Program-made: the position numbers and the translations under genes
The notes under the pieces: generated by a model
The model's database searches: none
Told to the model about the DNA's origin: nothing
Seen by the model: only the letters and a program-made list of their open reading frames with translations
Shown: piece after piece, positions 1-7,139 of the stretch
Layout: each line of letters begins with the position of its first letter
Numbering within the stretch: the stretch's first letter is position 1
Assembly: GCA_016302585.1 (NCBI GenBank)
Contig: JAEDNI010000016.1
Coordinates: 1 to 34,105, forward strand
Reading direction: 5' to 3'
Length of the DNA stretch: 34,105 nt
DNA from: Paludibacteraceae bacterium
Lineage (GTDB): Bacteria; Bacteroidota; Bacteroidia; Bacteroidales; Paludibacteraceae

Positions 1-319
1 TCGAGTCCGGGTAGCACTACTAAAGGAACCTTGCGGGGTTCCTTTTTGCTACATATACGGACTCGTAACCGGGGGTTCTTAGCCCCGAACAGGGGCACGA
101 TTAATCAGCAAGCTGATTTTTCGAGTCCGGGTAGCACTACTAAAAAGCCTGCAGTTCGCAGGTTTTTTTGTGCTACTAACGGCTCAAACTCGGGGGTTCT
201 CCGCCGCTACGCTCTGTCGATTATTCCTTTGGAATTTTCTTATCCCTCGGAATTCTCGAGTCCGGGTAGCACTACTAAAGGAACCTTGCGGGGTTCCTTT
301 GTTGTAGTACAGCGACTCG
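1..319. repeat. Three copies of a hairpin repeat with tRNA-3'-end-like start
   Basis: Copies begin at 1, 121 and 256 with the same 24-nt start (TCGAGTCCGGGTAGCACTAC plus TAAA). In each copy the start pairs imperfectly with a sequence further on that ends in ACTCG, giving long hairpins at about 2-65, 122-192 and 257-319. The inner stems are terminator-like: GGAACC/GGTTCC in copies 1 and 3, CCTGC/GCAGG in copy 2, each followed by a T tract. Copies 1 and 2 are followed by GGGGGTTCT. The start resembles the T-loop, T-stem and 3' trailer of a tRNA gene, but the matching 5' half is absent. I see no gene in 1-436; the open frame from 31 reads through these repeats and is not credible. Confidence 0.75.
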
Positions 320-374
320 TAACTGTGATATTTTTTGTTAATTTTACATTTTTTGGGGAAAAAATGCATAAATA

Positions 375-406
375 TTTGCGTGAATAAAAAATTTTTAGTA
401 CCTTTG
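375..406 (+). promoter_or_regulatory. Bacteroidetes-type promoter for the outer-membrane protein gene
   Basis: TTTG at 375-378 and TACCTTTG at 399-406 are separated by 20 bp, matching the -33/-7 pattern of the Bacteroidetes primary sigma factor. The start codon lies about 30 bp downstream at 437. Confidence 0.75.
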
Positions 407-436
407 CACACGGTTTGGATGTGTTAGATAATCACC

Positions 437-1366
437 ATGAAATTTCGCACGCATATTGCACTATTTCTTGTAGGACTTTTCTTAGCGGCTTCGTTGCCGC
501 TTTCTGCGCGCAATAATAACAAATACAATACCAATCGGTATAGCAAGCCTCGTATTGTTTGGGGGGCGAAGCAAAACCGTAATACAGGTTTGTATTCGAT
601 GCGAAATTCTTTCGTATCGCATGGTGTGACGCTTAATGTTTCTGCTTTATATTTCTTCGGAGACGTAGATAACGAGGGTGTCGCATTCAATGGAGGTTGG
701 AACATGAACAACTTCAGTCTGGGTGGCGATGTCTCGTTTGCTTATACTCTGCCGGCCGGTAACCATTGTAACATGCGTTTTTCCTTAATGGGCGGTACGT
801 TGCATGGTAACAACGAGTTGAAGTTCCAGAGTCTGGCGGATCCGCGCGATGACTATCGTAAGTTCAAATCGATCTTGGTTCAGCCTGCGGTAGGTGTGGA
901 GTATTATCCGTTTAACCGTGCCGGATTCTTCCTTTACGGCGGTATCGCGTTAACGGCCAGTATCATCACGGAATATGAGTTCTACTACTACGCTCGCGTG
1001 GACGGACAAAAAGTGCGCACGCCGCTTCGCGGTAGCACCTACGGTTTGCTCCCGATGGTTCAGTTAGGTCTGGGTTGGAGTTGGCGTCTGACCGACTCGT
1101 GGATATTGAGTATCCATGCAATGGTGCAGGAAGGTCTTATCGATACCCATTATATGAACCTCGACGCATGGCCATTGGCTCCTTCGCAGAACAGCGACGG
1201 AGTGGCATTGGGTAACAGTTTCGGTAAATGGACGGATCGTTATGGCAAGGAGCACATCCATTGGAACGATGGATGGTTTGAGTTCGGTATCAGTGTTTCA
1301 TACCGCTGGTCTAATTGCGACCATTGCCGTATCCTGAATAACTATTATAATCCTCGCAGACGTTAA
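437..1366 (+). CDS. Putative outer-membrane beta-barrel protein
   Basis: 309 aa with an N-terminal signal peptide (about residues 1-24, ending LSA before RNNN). The mature part alternates short hydrophobic strands rich in aromatic residues and glycine (LNVSALYFFGDVDNEG, FFLYGGIALTAS, FEFGISVSYRW), the usual look of a small outer-membrane barrel of Bacteroidetes. The C-terminus is unusual: a Cys-containing stretch (NCDHC) and an arginine end instead of a terminal aromatic residue. It has its own promoter and ends 4 nt inside the convergent Dabb gene. A DUF6089-like barrel is a guess; no specific function can be assigned. Confidence 0.75.
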   Translation: MKFRTHIALFLVGLFLAASLPLSARNNNKYNTNRYSKPRIVWGAKQNRNTGLYSMRNSFVSHGVTLNVSALYFFGDVDNEGVAFNGGWNMNNFSLGGDVSFAYTLPAGNHCNMRFSLMGGTLHGNNELKFQSLADPRDDYRKFKSILVQPAVGVEYYPFNRAGFFLYGGIALTASIITEYEFYYYARVDGQKVRTPLRGSTYGLLPMVQLGLGWSWRLTDSWILSIHAMVQEGLIDTHYMNLDAWPLAPSQNSDGVALGNSFGKWTDRYGKEHIHWNDGWFEFGISVSYRWSNCDHCRILNNYYNPRRR

Positions 1367-1671
1367 TCAATCTGAAAATCGAGGCACGTTCTGATTTCCG
1401 TATTCGGTTTTACTACCCCATTAGCAACCGCCACATGTGCGGGGTGTACCGCGTATTCCTTGAGGCTCTCGAAGCTATCAAGGGTAGAGTCTAACATGAG
1501 ATCCGCATTACTGGTCTCCAAGACTCCGTCAATCTGAACGCGGATATCCAATAAACCGGGCACTTGACCTTTCAGGCCTTCCAGACCGGCCTTGATAGCG
1601 ATCGCTTTCTCGCGCTTCTCAGCATCGCTTAACTCCGAACGAAGTTTCCAAAGAATAATGTGCTTTACCAT
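1363..1671 (-). CDS. Dabb family (stress-responsive alpha/beta barrel) protein
   Basis: 102 aa, the usual size for a single-domain Dabb protein. It starts MVKHIILWKL and carries the family pattern: an N-terminal strand with the conserved His, a helix, a VPG turn (residues 37-39), then DSFESLKEYAVHPAHVAV. Members are small dimeric ferredoxin-like-fold proteins; in bacteria the substrate is generally unknown, so no reaction is given. It lies 27 nt downstream of menG on the same strand and may share its transcript. The stop overlaps the convergent barrel gene by 4 nt. Confidence 0.85.
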   Translation of the reverse strand: MVKHIILWKLRSELSDAEKREKAIAIKAGLEGLKGQVPGLLDIRVQIDGVLETSNADLMLDSTLDSFESLKEYAVHPAHVAVANGVVKPNTEIRTCLDFQID

Positions 1672-1698
1672 ATTTTATTTGGATTTATGATTCTTGAT
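1672..1698 (-). repeat. Degenerate period-7 repeat between menG and the Dabb gene
   Basis: Read on the minus strand the spacer is four AT-rich heptamers (AATCAAG, AATCATA, AATCCAA, ATAAAAT) that run into the Dabb start codon. Similar period-7 spacers occur at other junctions in this window. Confidence 0.6.
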
Positions 1699-2391
1699 TT
1701 ATGTTTTTTTTGCTGTATAGATCATGGCGATGCCGAAAGAGAGGTTTTTATACGAAGTTTCGGTAAATCCGGCATCTAATAGATGCTTGACAAACTCATC
1801 TCCCCAGCAGAAATGCTTCACGCTCTTGTTGAGATACGTATAAGCCGTCTTATCGCGACTGACGATACGACCTATCGTAGGCAAAATATGTGAGAAATAT
1901 AGGTCATACAACGCGCGCACAAGTCGGTTGGCAGGATAAGAAAACTCCAAGATCGTCACTTGTCCACCGGGTTTGAGTACCCGGTACATCTCCTGCAACC
2001 CTTCATCTAAATTCTGGAAATTCCTGCACCCGAACGCACAGGTCACACCATCAAACGACGCCTCTTCAAACGGCATAGTTTGCGCATTGCCATGCACAAA
2101 TTCTACACAATCTTTCCACTTTCGACTCTCCACTTTCGACTCTCCGATCGCCATCATGTTATCCGATAGGTCAATACCGGTCACATGTTGCGCCTTTCCT
2201 CTACGCAACATCTCAATTGTCAGATCTGCCGTCCCGATAGCTACATCTAACACGTGATCTGCCTCAGGCATACACTTCACTGTCTTCCGACGCCATCGAC
2301 GGTCGGTATTCATCGAGAGACCATGGTTCAAACCATCGTACGTCCCTGCGATTCGGTCAAAGAGTTGCCCTATTTGCTGTTTCTCTTCCAT
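1699..2391 (-). CDS. menG: Demethylmenaquinone methyltransferase (UbiE/MenG)
   Basis: 230 aa from the start chosen at 2391 (MEEKQQIGQLFDRIAG). An open frame continues upstream to 2484, but it would run through the divergent promoter, so the later ATG is preferred. Family marks: YDGLNHGLSM near residues 19-28, the SAM-binding motif VLDVAIGTADLT at about 47-58, CAFGCRNF, and a C-terminus with FGIAMIYTAKK. The enzyme does the last step of menaquinone synthesis, methylating demethylmenaquinone with SAM. Only menG is here; the rest of the pathway is outside the window. It is divergent from groES, and the two promoters interlock. Confidence 0.95.
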   Translation of the reverse strand: MEEKQQIGQLFDRIAGTYDGLNHGLSMNTDRRWRRKTVKCMPEADHVLDVAIGTADLTIEMLRRGKAQHVTGIDLSDNMMAIGESKVESRKWKDCVEFVHGNAQTMPFEEASFDGVTCAFGCRNFQNLDEGLQEMYRVLKPGGQVTILEFSYPANRLVRALYDLYFSHILPTIGRIVSRDKTAYTYLNKSVKHFCWGDEFVKHLLDAGFTETSYKNLSFGIAMIYTAKKT

Positions 2392-2399
2392 TTCGGGCA

Positions 2400-2430
2400 C
2401 AAAAGTACAAAAAAAATTGCATATATGCAA
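2400..2430 (-). promoter_or_regulatory. menG promoter, half of a symmetric divergent pair
   Basis: On the minus strand TTG (2430-2428) is 20 bp from TACTTTTG (2407-2400). The menG ATG follows 8 nt later, so the leader is very short or absent. The -33 element lies in the palindrome TTGCATATATGCAA (2417-2430). Confidence 0.8.
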
Positions 2431-2447
2431 AAAAAGTTGTATCTTTG
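2417..2447 (+). promoter_or_regulatory. groES-groEL promoter, other half of the divergent pair
   Basis: TTG at 2417-2419 is 20 bp from TATCTTTG at 2440-2447. The -33 element uses the left half of the same palindrome whose right half serves menG. Confidence 0.8.
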
Positions 2448-2456
2448 CAGACAAAT

Positions 2457-2489
2457 CTGCCAATTTGGCAGTATTTGGTGCCATGGCAC
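2457..2489 (+). promoter_or_regulatory. Two inverted repeats at the groES transcription start: candidate operator
   Basis: CTGCCAATTTGGCAG (2457-2471) has 7-bp arms, and GTGCCATGGCAC (2478-2489) is a perfect 12-bp palindrome. They lie 10-42 bp downstream of the -7 box, where a repressor or a leader hairpin could act. This is not the CIRCE element. A 14/15 match to the first repeat occurs upstream of dnaK at 27524-27538. Confidence 0.5.
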
Positions 2490-2493
2490 AGAA

Positions 2494-2528
2494 ATTGAAG
2501 ATTGAAGATTGTAAATTGAAAATTTAAC
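2494..2528 (+). repeat. Five degenerate heptamers before groES
   Basis: ATTGAAG, ATTGAAG, ATTGTAA, ATTGAAA and ATTTAAC follow each other without gaps. They fill the untranslated leader up to 9 nt before the groES start. Confidence 0.7.
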
Positions 2529-2537
2529 ATATATACT

Positions 2538-2813
2538 ATGAGCAAAATTCAACCATTAGCAGATCGCGTGTTGGTTAAACCTGCGGCTGCAGAAGAAAAG
2601 ACAGTAGGCGGTATCATCATTCCTGATAGCGCAAAAGAGAAACCGCTGCGCGGAGAAGTGCTGGCTGTCGGCAACGGTACCAAAGACGAAGAGATGGTTC
2701 TCAAAGCCGGAGACCAAGTGCTGTACGGTAAATATGCCGGCACGGAACTCGAACTCGATGGAGAGAAGTTCCTTATTATGAGACAAAGTGATGTTTTAGC
2801 GAAAATCAATTAA
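2538..2813 (+). CDS. groES: Co-chaperonin GroES
   Basis: 91 aa, slightly shorter than the common 94-97. It starts MSKIQPLADRVLVKPAAAEE, followed by the mobile-loop region TVGGIIIPDSAKEKPLRGEV (about residues 23-42) that contacts GroEL. The C-terminal part ends with EKFLIMRQSDVLAKIN. It forms the heptameric lid of the GroEL folding chamber in the cytoplasm. It is the first gene of a two-gene operon with groEL and has no clear Shine-Dalgarno sequence, as is usual in Bacteroidetes. Confidence 0.97.
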   Translation: MSKIQPLADRVLVKPAAAEEKTVGGIIIPDSAKEKPLRGEVLAVGNGTKDEEMVLKAGDQVLYGKYAGTELELDGEKFLIMRQSDVLAKIN

Positions 2814-2852
2814 TTAGTCCACTAGTCGATTAGTATACTAGTAAACTAGAAA
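2813..2852 (+). repeat. Five tandem octamers between groES and groEL
   Basis: ATTAGTCC, ACTAGTCG, ATTAGTAT, ACTAGTAA and ACTAGAAA follow directly after one another, starting on the last base of the groES stop codon. The tract contains the palindrome TAGTATACTA, so it could fold in the mRNA. Confidence 0.7.
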
Positions 2853-2864
2853 TTTTTCAATATT

Positions 2865-4493
2865 ATGGCAAAAGATATTACCTATAATGTAGAGGCGCGA
2901 GAGGCGCTGAAGCGTGGTGTGGACCAGCTGGCTGATGCCGTAAAGGTTACACTGGGTCCGAAGGGACGTAACGTGATTATTGATAAGAAATACGGTGCAC
3001 CGCATATCACCAAAGACGGAGTGACCGTAGCAAAAGAGATTGAGCTCAAAGATGCCGCTGAGAACCTTGGTGCACAACTTGTTAAGGAAGTAGCATCCAA
3101 GACCGGTGACCAAGCAGGTGACGGTACTACAACCGCAACGGTGTTGGCACAAGCCATCGTAGGTGTAGGTCTGAAAAACGTGACTGCAGGCGCTAATCCG
3201 CTGGATTTGAAGCGCGGTATTGACAAAGCCGTAGCTGCAGTGGTAGCAGAGATCAAGAAGAACGCAGTTGTCGTAGGCAATGACTTCGATAAGATCGAGC
3301 AGGTAGCTACCGTTTCGGCGAACAACGACGCAGAGATCGGCAAACTGATTGCTGACGCGATGCGCAAAGTGAGCAAAGACGGTGTGATCACCATCGGTGA
3401 AGCAAAGGGTATGGACACGACGATCGATGTAGTACAAGGTATGCAGTTCGACCGCGGTTACATCAGTCCGTATTTTGTTACGAACACCGAAGAAATGCTC
3501 GTCGAGATGGACAAACCGTATATCCTTATCTATGATAAGAAGATCTCGAACCTCAAAGAGTTGCTGCCAGTTCTTGAGCCGGCTGTACAAAGCGGACGTC
3601 CGCTGTTGATCATTGCGGAAGACGTAGATAGCGAGGCTTTGACCGCGTTGGTTGTAAACCGTCTGCGTGCACAGTTGAAGATCTGTGCCGTAAAGGCTCC
3701 GGGCTTCGGAGACCGTCGTAAAGAGATGTTGGAAGACATTGCTATCCTCACCGGAGGTACCGTCATTAGCGAAGAGAAAGGGTTCAAACTGGATCAGGCT
3801 ACCATTGAGATGCTCGGTACAGCAGAGACCATCACAGTTAGTAAAGACAATACGACCATCGTTAACGGCGCCGGAAACAAAGAGGCTATTGCGGCTCGTG
3901 TAGGTCAGATCAAAGCACAGATCGCAGCTACCAAATCCACCTATGACAAAGAGAAACTGCAAGAGCGTCTGGCAAAATTGGCCGGCGGTGTTGCACAACT
4001 GAACGTAGGTGCAGCGAGCGAGGTGGAAATGAAAGAGAAGAAAGACCGCGTAGATGACGCCCTCTCGGCTACTCGTGCAGCGATTGAGGAAGGTATCGTT
4101 CCGGGTGGAGGCGTGATGTATATCCGTGCACAAGCTGCTTTGGAGAACCTCAAGGGAGCCAACGAAGACGAGCAGACAGGTATCGAGATCGTACGCCGCG
4201 CAATTGAAGAACCGCTTCGTCAGATTGTAGCCAACGCAGGCGAAGAAGGTGCAGTGGTAGTAGATAAAGTACGCGCCGGTAAGGCTGACTTCGGTTACAA
4301 CGCACGTACCGATAAATACGAGAACCTGTTCGAAGCAGGCGTGGTTGATCCGGCAAAGGTAACAAGAGTCGCTCTTGAGAACGCAGCTTCAGTAGCGGGT
4401 ATGTTCCTAACAACGGAATGCGTGATTGTGGATCATCCGGAGGAGCACCCTGCTCCCGCTATGCCGAACCCCGGCATGGGAGGTATGATGTAA
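2865..4493 (+). CDS. groL: Chaperonin GroEL
   Basis: 542 aa, full length. The N-terminus is MAKDITYNVEAREALKRGVD. The nucleotide-binding motif AGDGTTTATVLAQ starts near residue 84, and the equatorial signature AAIEEGIVPGGGVMY is around 405. It ends in the GroEL glycine-methionine tail (PGMGGMM). It assembles into the double-ring ATP-driven folding chamber with GroES. It lies 51 nt behind groES in one operon, with a strong terminator right after the stop codon. Confidence 0.98.
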   Translation: MAKDITYNVEAREALKRGVDQLADAVKVTLGPKGRNVIIDKKYGAPHITKDGVTVAKEIELKDAAENLGAQLVKEVASKTGDQAGDGTTTATVLAQAIVGVGLKNVTAGANPLDLKRGIDKAVAAVVAEIKKNAVVVGNDFDKIEQVATVSANNDAEIGKLIADAMRKVSKDGVITIGEAKGMDTTIDVVQGMQFDRGYISPYFVTNTEEMLVEMDKPYILIYDKKISNLKELLPVLEPAVQSGRPLLIIAEDVDSEALTALVVNRLRAQLKICAVKAPGFGDRRKEMLEDIAILTGGTVISEEKGFKLDQATIEMLGTAETITVSKDNTTIVNGAGNKEAIAARVGQIKAQIAATKSTYDKEKLQERLAKLAGGVAQLNVGAASEVEMKEKKDRVDDALSATRAAIEEGIVPGGGVMYIRAQAALENLKGANEDEQTGIEIVRRAIEEPLRQIVANAGEEGAVVVDKVRAGKADFGYNARTDKYENLFEAGVVDPAKVTRVALENAASVAGMFLTTECVIVDHPEEHPAPAMPNPGMGGMM

Positions 4494-4494
4494 G

Positions 4495-4522
4495 AAAAAG
4501 GCACCATTTGGTGCCTTTTTTT
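4495..4522. terminator. Terminator between convergent groL and dnaA
   Basis: GGCACC and GGTGCC form a stem flanked by an A tract on the left and a T tract on the right, so it can stop transcription from both sides. It starts 1 nt after the groL stop codon. Confidence 0.9.
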
Positions 4523-4545
4523 ATGCTCACTGATGAGAATGGAAT

Positions 4546-5904
4546 TTAACCGATAAGTGATTTCTCCAATTGACTTACTTGCTGACGAAGAACGGCATCA
4601 AACTCAATTTGCTCTTTGATGAGCGATACCGAGTGAAGCACGGTAGCATGAGAACGATGGCCCATCCTCTGTCCAATCTCATTGAGTGAACAGTTGGTTA
4701 ACTGCTTGCATAAATAAATAGCAATATGACGCGCTTGCGAAACCTCGCGCGAGCGATTCTGCGCCGACAAGGCTTTCTCTGGCAAGCTGTAGTGCTTGGT
4801 TACCTTGCTTATCACGTCCTCTACGGTCACCATACGCGGTTGGATAAGCACGATATGACTCACTACTTTCTCCGCCAAAGCCAAATCGATTTCTTTGTCT
4901 GTAAGCGTGGAATGCGCTAAAAGCGAAGCAAGCACACCTTCCAAGTCACGCACGGACTCACGCACGTTCTGCGCAATGAAATCCACTACATCCTCACTCA
5001 AGGTGATACCATCGCGACGCATTTTCGATACCAAGATATCACGACGCAACTGATAATCGGGTTTCTGGATCTCCGCCGCCAAACCCCATTTAAAACGGGT
5101 GAGCAGGCGCTCCTCAATATCCTTCAACTCTACCGGTGGCCTATCAGAGGTAAGGATCAACTGCTTGCGGCTCTGCTGCAAGTAATTGAAGATATGGAAG
5201 AAGGTGTCTTGCGTACCCTTTAAACCGGCAAAATACTGGATATCATCTACAATCAAGACGTCTACCGACTGATAGAAATTCAGGAAATCGGGAATGCGAT
5301 TGCATTTTGTAGCATCCTGATATTGTAATTTAAAGGTATTTGCGCTCACGTATAGCACGCGTGCCTTCGGGAAGAGCGCCTGTACCTGATGCCCGATAGC
5401 GTTCGCCAAGTGAGTCTTTCCTACTCCACTACCTCCATAGATGAACAAGGGGTTGAAGGCCGTATAGCCCGGTTGCTTAGCAATGGCCAGACCCGCCGTG
5501 CGCGCTAATTTATTAGGAAGACCGGCAATGAAGGTATCAAAAGTATATAAACCGTTCAGTTGCGACTCGAAATCCTGCTTAACATTGCGATTAGCGTTGT
5601 TCTGAATCGATGTACCGCTAGAAGGCAGATTCGTAGTAGCACCGGAAGCCGAATCAATTAACACGCGGTACTCCAGACGGGTGCCTTGACCAAACACGCG
5701 GTAGATCGCGGAAGATAATAAAGGAATATAATTCTCTTCTATATACTCCGCTACAAATTGCGATTTCACCTGCAGTACCAACACTCCCTCCGCGAACTGC
5801 AAAGGAACAATCGGCGCGAACCATGTCTGGTAAGCGCTGCTTGTCATGTTGTCAGCCAAAATGGTCTGACATTGAGCCCATTGTTGTAAGAGTGTTTGTG
5901 GCAT
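4546..5904 (-). CDS. dnaA: Chromosomal replication initiator DnaA
   Basis: 452 aa with the normal four-domain layout. The N-terminal interaction domain (about 1-75) includes SAYQTWFAPIVPL. A low-complexity linker (about 85-112) follows. The AAA+ domain has Walker A GGSGVGKTH at 157-165 and Walker B VLIVDDIQ at 216-223. The C-terminal DNA-binding domain has the DnaA signature around 409-424 (EIGQRMGHRSHATVLH). It binds DnaA boxes and opens the origin. It is a single gene here, not next to dnaN, with its own promoter; groL converges on it from the other side. Confidence 0.98.
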   Translation of the reverse strand: MPQTLLQQWAQCQTILADNMTSSAYQTWFAPIVPLQFAEGVLVLQVKSQFVAEYIEENYIPLLSSAIYRVFGQGTRLEYRVLIDSASGATTNLPSSGTSIQNNANRNVKQDFESQLNGLYTFDTFIAGLPNKLARTAGLAIAKQPGYTAFNPLFIYGGSGVGKTHLANAIGHQVQALFPKARVLYVSANTFKLQYQDATKCNRIPDFLNFYQSVDVLIVDDIQYFAGLKGTQDTFFHIFNYLQQSRKQLILTSDRPPVELKDIEERLLTRFKWGLAAEIQKPDYQLRRDILVSKMRRDGITLSEDVVDFIAQNVRESVRDLEGVLASLLAHSTLTDKEIDLALAEKVVSHIVLIQPRMVTVEDVISKVTKHYSLPEKALSAQNRSREVSQARHIAIYLCKQLTNCSLNEIGQRMGHRSHATVLHSVSLIKEQIEFDAVLRQQVSQLEKSLIG

Positions 5905-5923
5905 TTTTAGTCGAAATCGAGTG

Positions 5924-5955
5924 CAAAGGTACTGCTTTTTTTTGACATGAGCAAA
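5924..5955 (-). promoter_or_regulatory. dnaA promoter
   Basis: On the minus strand TTTG (5955-5952) is 20 bp from TACCTTTG (5931-5924). The spacer holds a run of eight A. The start codon at 5904 gives a leader of only about 12-15 nt. Confidence 0.8.
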
Positions 5956-6125
5956 TTTTTAAAAATCACCTGTTTTTGCCCATACACGTAACTTGCGTGT
6001 TTTCAATAAGTTAGATGCAAATAACTGAAAGTCAGCAATTTACGAAAGTTATCAACATGTAACTAACTGATATATAGCACTTTCCATATTTGCAATAGTT
6101 TATGGCATTTTTTTGATAAAAAATA
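5956..6125. other. AT-rich gap upstream of dnaA with one DnaA-box-like word
   Basis: The 326-bp gap between dnaA and the MCE gene contains no credible gene. Besides the dnaA promoter and the terminator at 6126-6157 it has TTATCAACA at 6049-6057, one mismatch from the DnaA box TTATCCACA. I see no cluster of such boxes, so an origin is not supported. Confidence 0.3.
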
Positions 6126-6157
6126 GCGTAATGCCCCGAAAACACAAGGCATTACGC
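6126..6157 (-). terminator. Terminator after the amidase-MCE operon
   Basis: GCGTAATGCC (6126-6135) and GGCATTACGC (6148-6157) form a perfect 10-bp stem with a 12-nt loop. On the minus strand it is followed by TATTTTTTAT, suiting termination after the MCE gene that ends at 6231. Confidence 0.8.
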
Positions 6158-6230
6158 ATAGAATTATTTTTTTGCTATTTAGAAAATATACAAACAGCGG
6201 AACACGTGTTTCACGCCTATTTTGAGCATC

Positions 6231-7139
6231 TTATTTATCTTTTTTTCCGAAAACGGAGAAATGGACATATCGCTTTGGGTGCGCCTTCAGGTCAACGAGC
6301 AGAGAGTCGGCCGAAATAACGGCTGCATCGATGTGATTATAGAGCGATTTATCATACATGAGTTTACCGAGCGTACCCTCTTGAGAGCGCACATCTGCGA
6401 TGACGGCATTCACACCATCGATAGTTGTATCTACGCGCGCAATAGTGGCGTGGATATCGGCTCTTTTCACATCAGCCACCACGGTCTTAAGGTCCGCTAC
6501 GGCGGTATCGGCATTATTCAAGATTGCCGGTACTTGATGCGCCATCATGGAGCGCAGACCGGAAGAAACATTCGTCAGATCATTGGAGATACGATGTACG
6601 TTCGCCAGCGATTGTTTGATATGATCGCCTTCCACCTGCGTCTTCAGTTCCGCCACAAGCGAATCCACATCTTCTACCGCCGCTGACACCTTCGCCAGCA
6701 ATTCGCTCTGCAAACTCTCCATCAGGCTCGGCACATAAGTGGTAGAGAGGTAGGAGCCTTTCTCTATAGGTGCTTGGTCATTAGAGGGTGTAGATTGAGG
6801 TAATTGCAGTTCCACAGCCACACCGCCCAAGAGTCCATCCGGGACAAGCGCCATAGTCGTGCCTTGCGGTAAAGCAATATCTTTGTTAATGGAGATATCT
6901 ACAATAAAGGCGCTGTCGCGCGTGAAGTCGTAGTGAATGGCATTCACCTGACCCACTTTATGTCCGCACACATACACAGCAGCCTGCTCTTCCAAGCCAT
7001 GTAAATGGGCATAAATGCCATGATACGAATTGGTAGGGGAAAAGATATTCTTACCCTTAAGGAAATTAAAACCAAAGAAAAGGAGGAACAAGCAAACAGC
7101 TGCCAGTACGCCGACCTTTATTTCTCTCGCATATTTCAT
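6231..7139 (-). CDS. MlaD/MCE domain protein, membrane anchored
   Basis: 302 aa. It has a short cytoplasmic start (MKYAREIKVG), one transmembrane helix (about 9-27) and an MCE domain (about 38-115, with GLEEQAAVYVCGHKVGQV and VPDGLLGGVAVEL). The rest is a long helical, coiled-coil-like region (about 140-290) rich in Asp, Val and Ala. MCE proteins form hexameric periplasmic rings or tubes that carry phospholipids between membranes with an ABC transporter. The partner ATPase and permease genes are not adjacent here. Its start overlaps the amidase stop by 1 nt (TAATG), so the two are probably translationally coupled. Confidence 0.9.
   Translation of the reverse strand: MKYAREIKVGVLAAVCLFLLFFGFNFLKGKNIFSPTNSYHGIYAHLHGLEEQAAVYVCGHKVGQVNAIHYDFTRDSAFIVDISINKDIALPQGTTMALVPDGLLGGVAVELQLPQSTPSNDQAPIEKGSYLSTTYVPSLMESLQSELLAKVSAAVEDVDSLVAELKTQVEGDHIKQSLANVHRISNDLTNVSSGLRSMMAHQVPAILNNADTAVADLKTVVADVKRADIHATIARVDTTIDGVNAVIADVRSQEGTLGKLMYDKSLYNHIDAAVISADSLLVDLKAHPKRYVHFSVFGKKDK

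Noticed and set aside
121..144. Functional tRNA gene
   Set aside because: Only a 3'-end-like piece is present; no acceptor, D or anticodon arms precede it.
31..387. 118-aa open frame at the start of the window
   Set aside because: It translates the three hairpin repeats (SSPGSTTK recurring) and has no domain or promoter.
2464..2490. Sigma-54 promoter before groES (TGGCA...GC)
   Set aside because: The GG-to-GC spacing is 11 rather than 10 bp and a standard TTG-N20-TAnnTTTG promoter lies just upstream.
2838..4133. 431-aa open frame antisense to groL
   Set aside because: Shadow of groL codon use; no promoter, no recognisable domain.
6049..6057. Replication origin near dnaA
   Set aside because: Only one near-consensus DnaA box in the AT-rich gap; no cluster and no dnaN or other origin-side genes.
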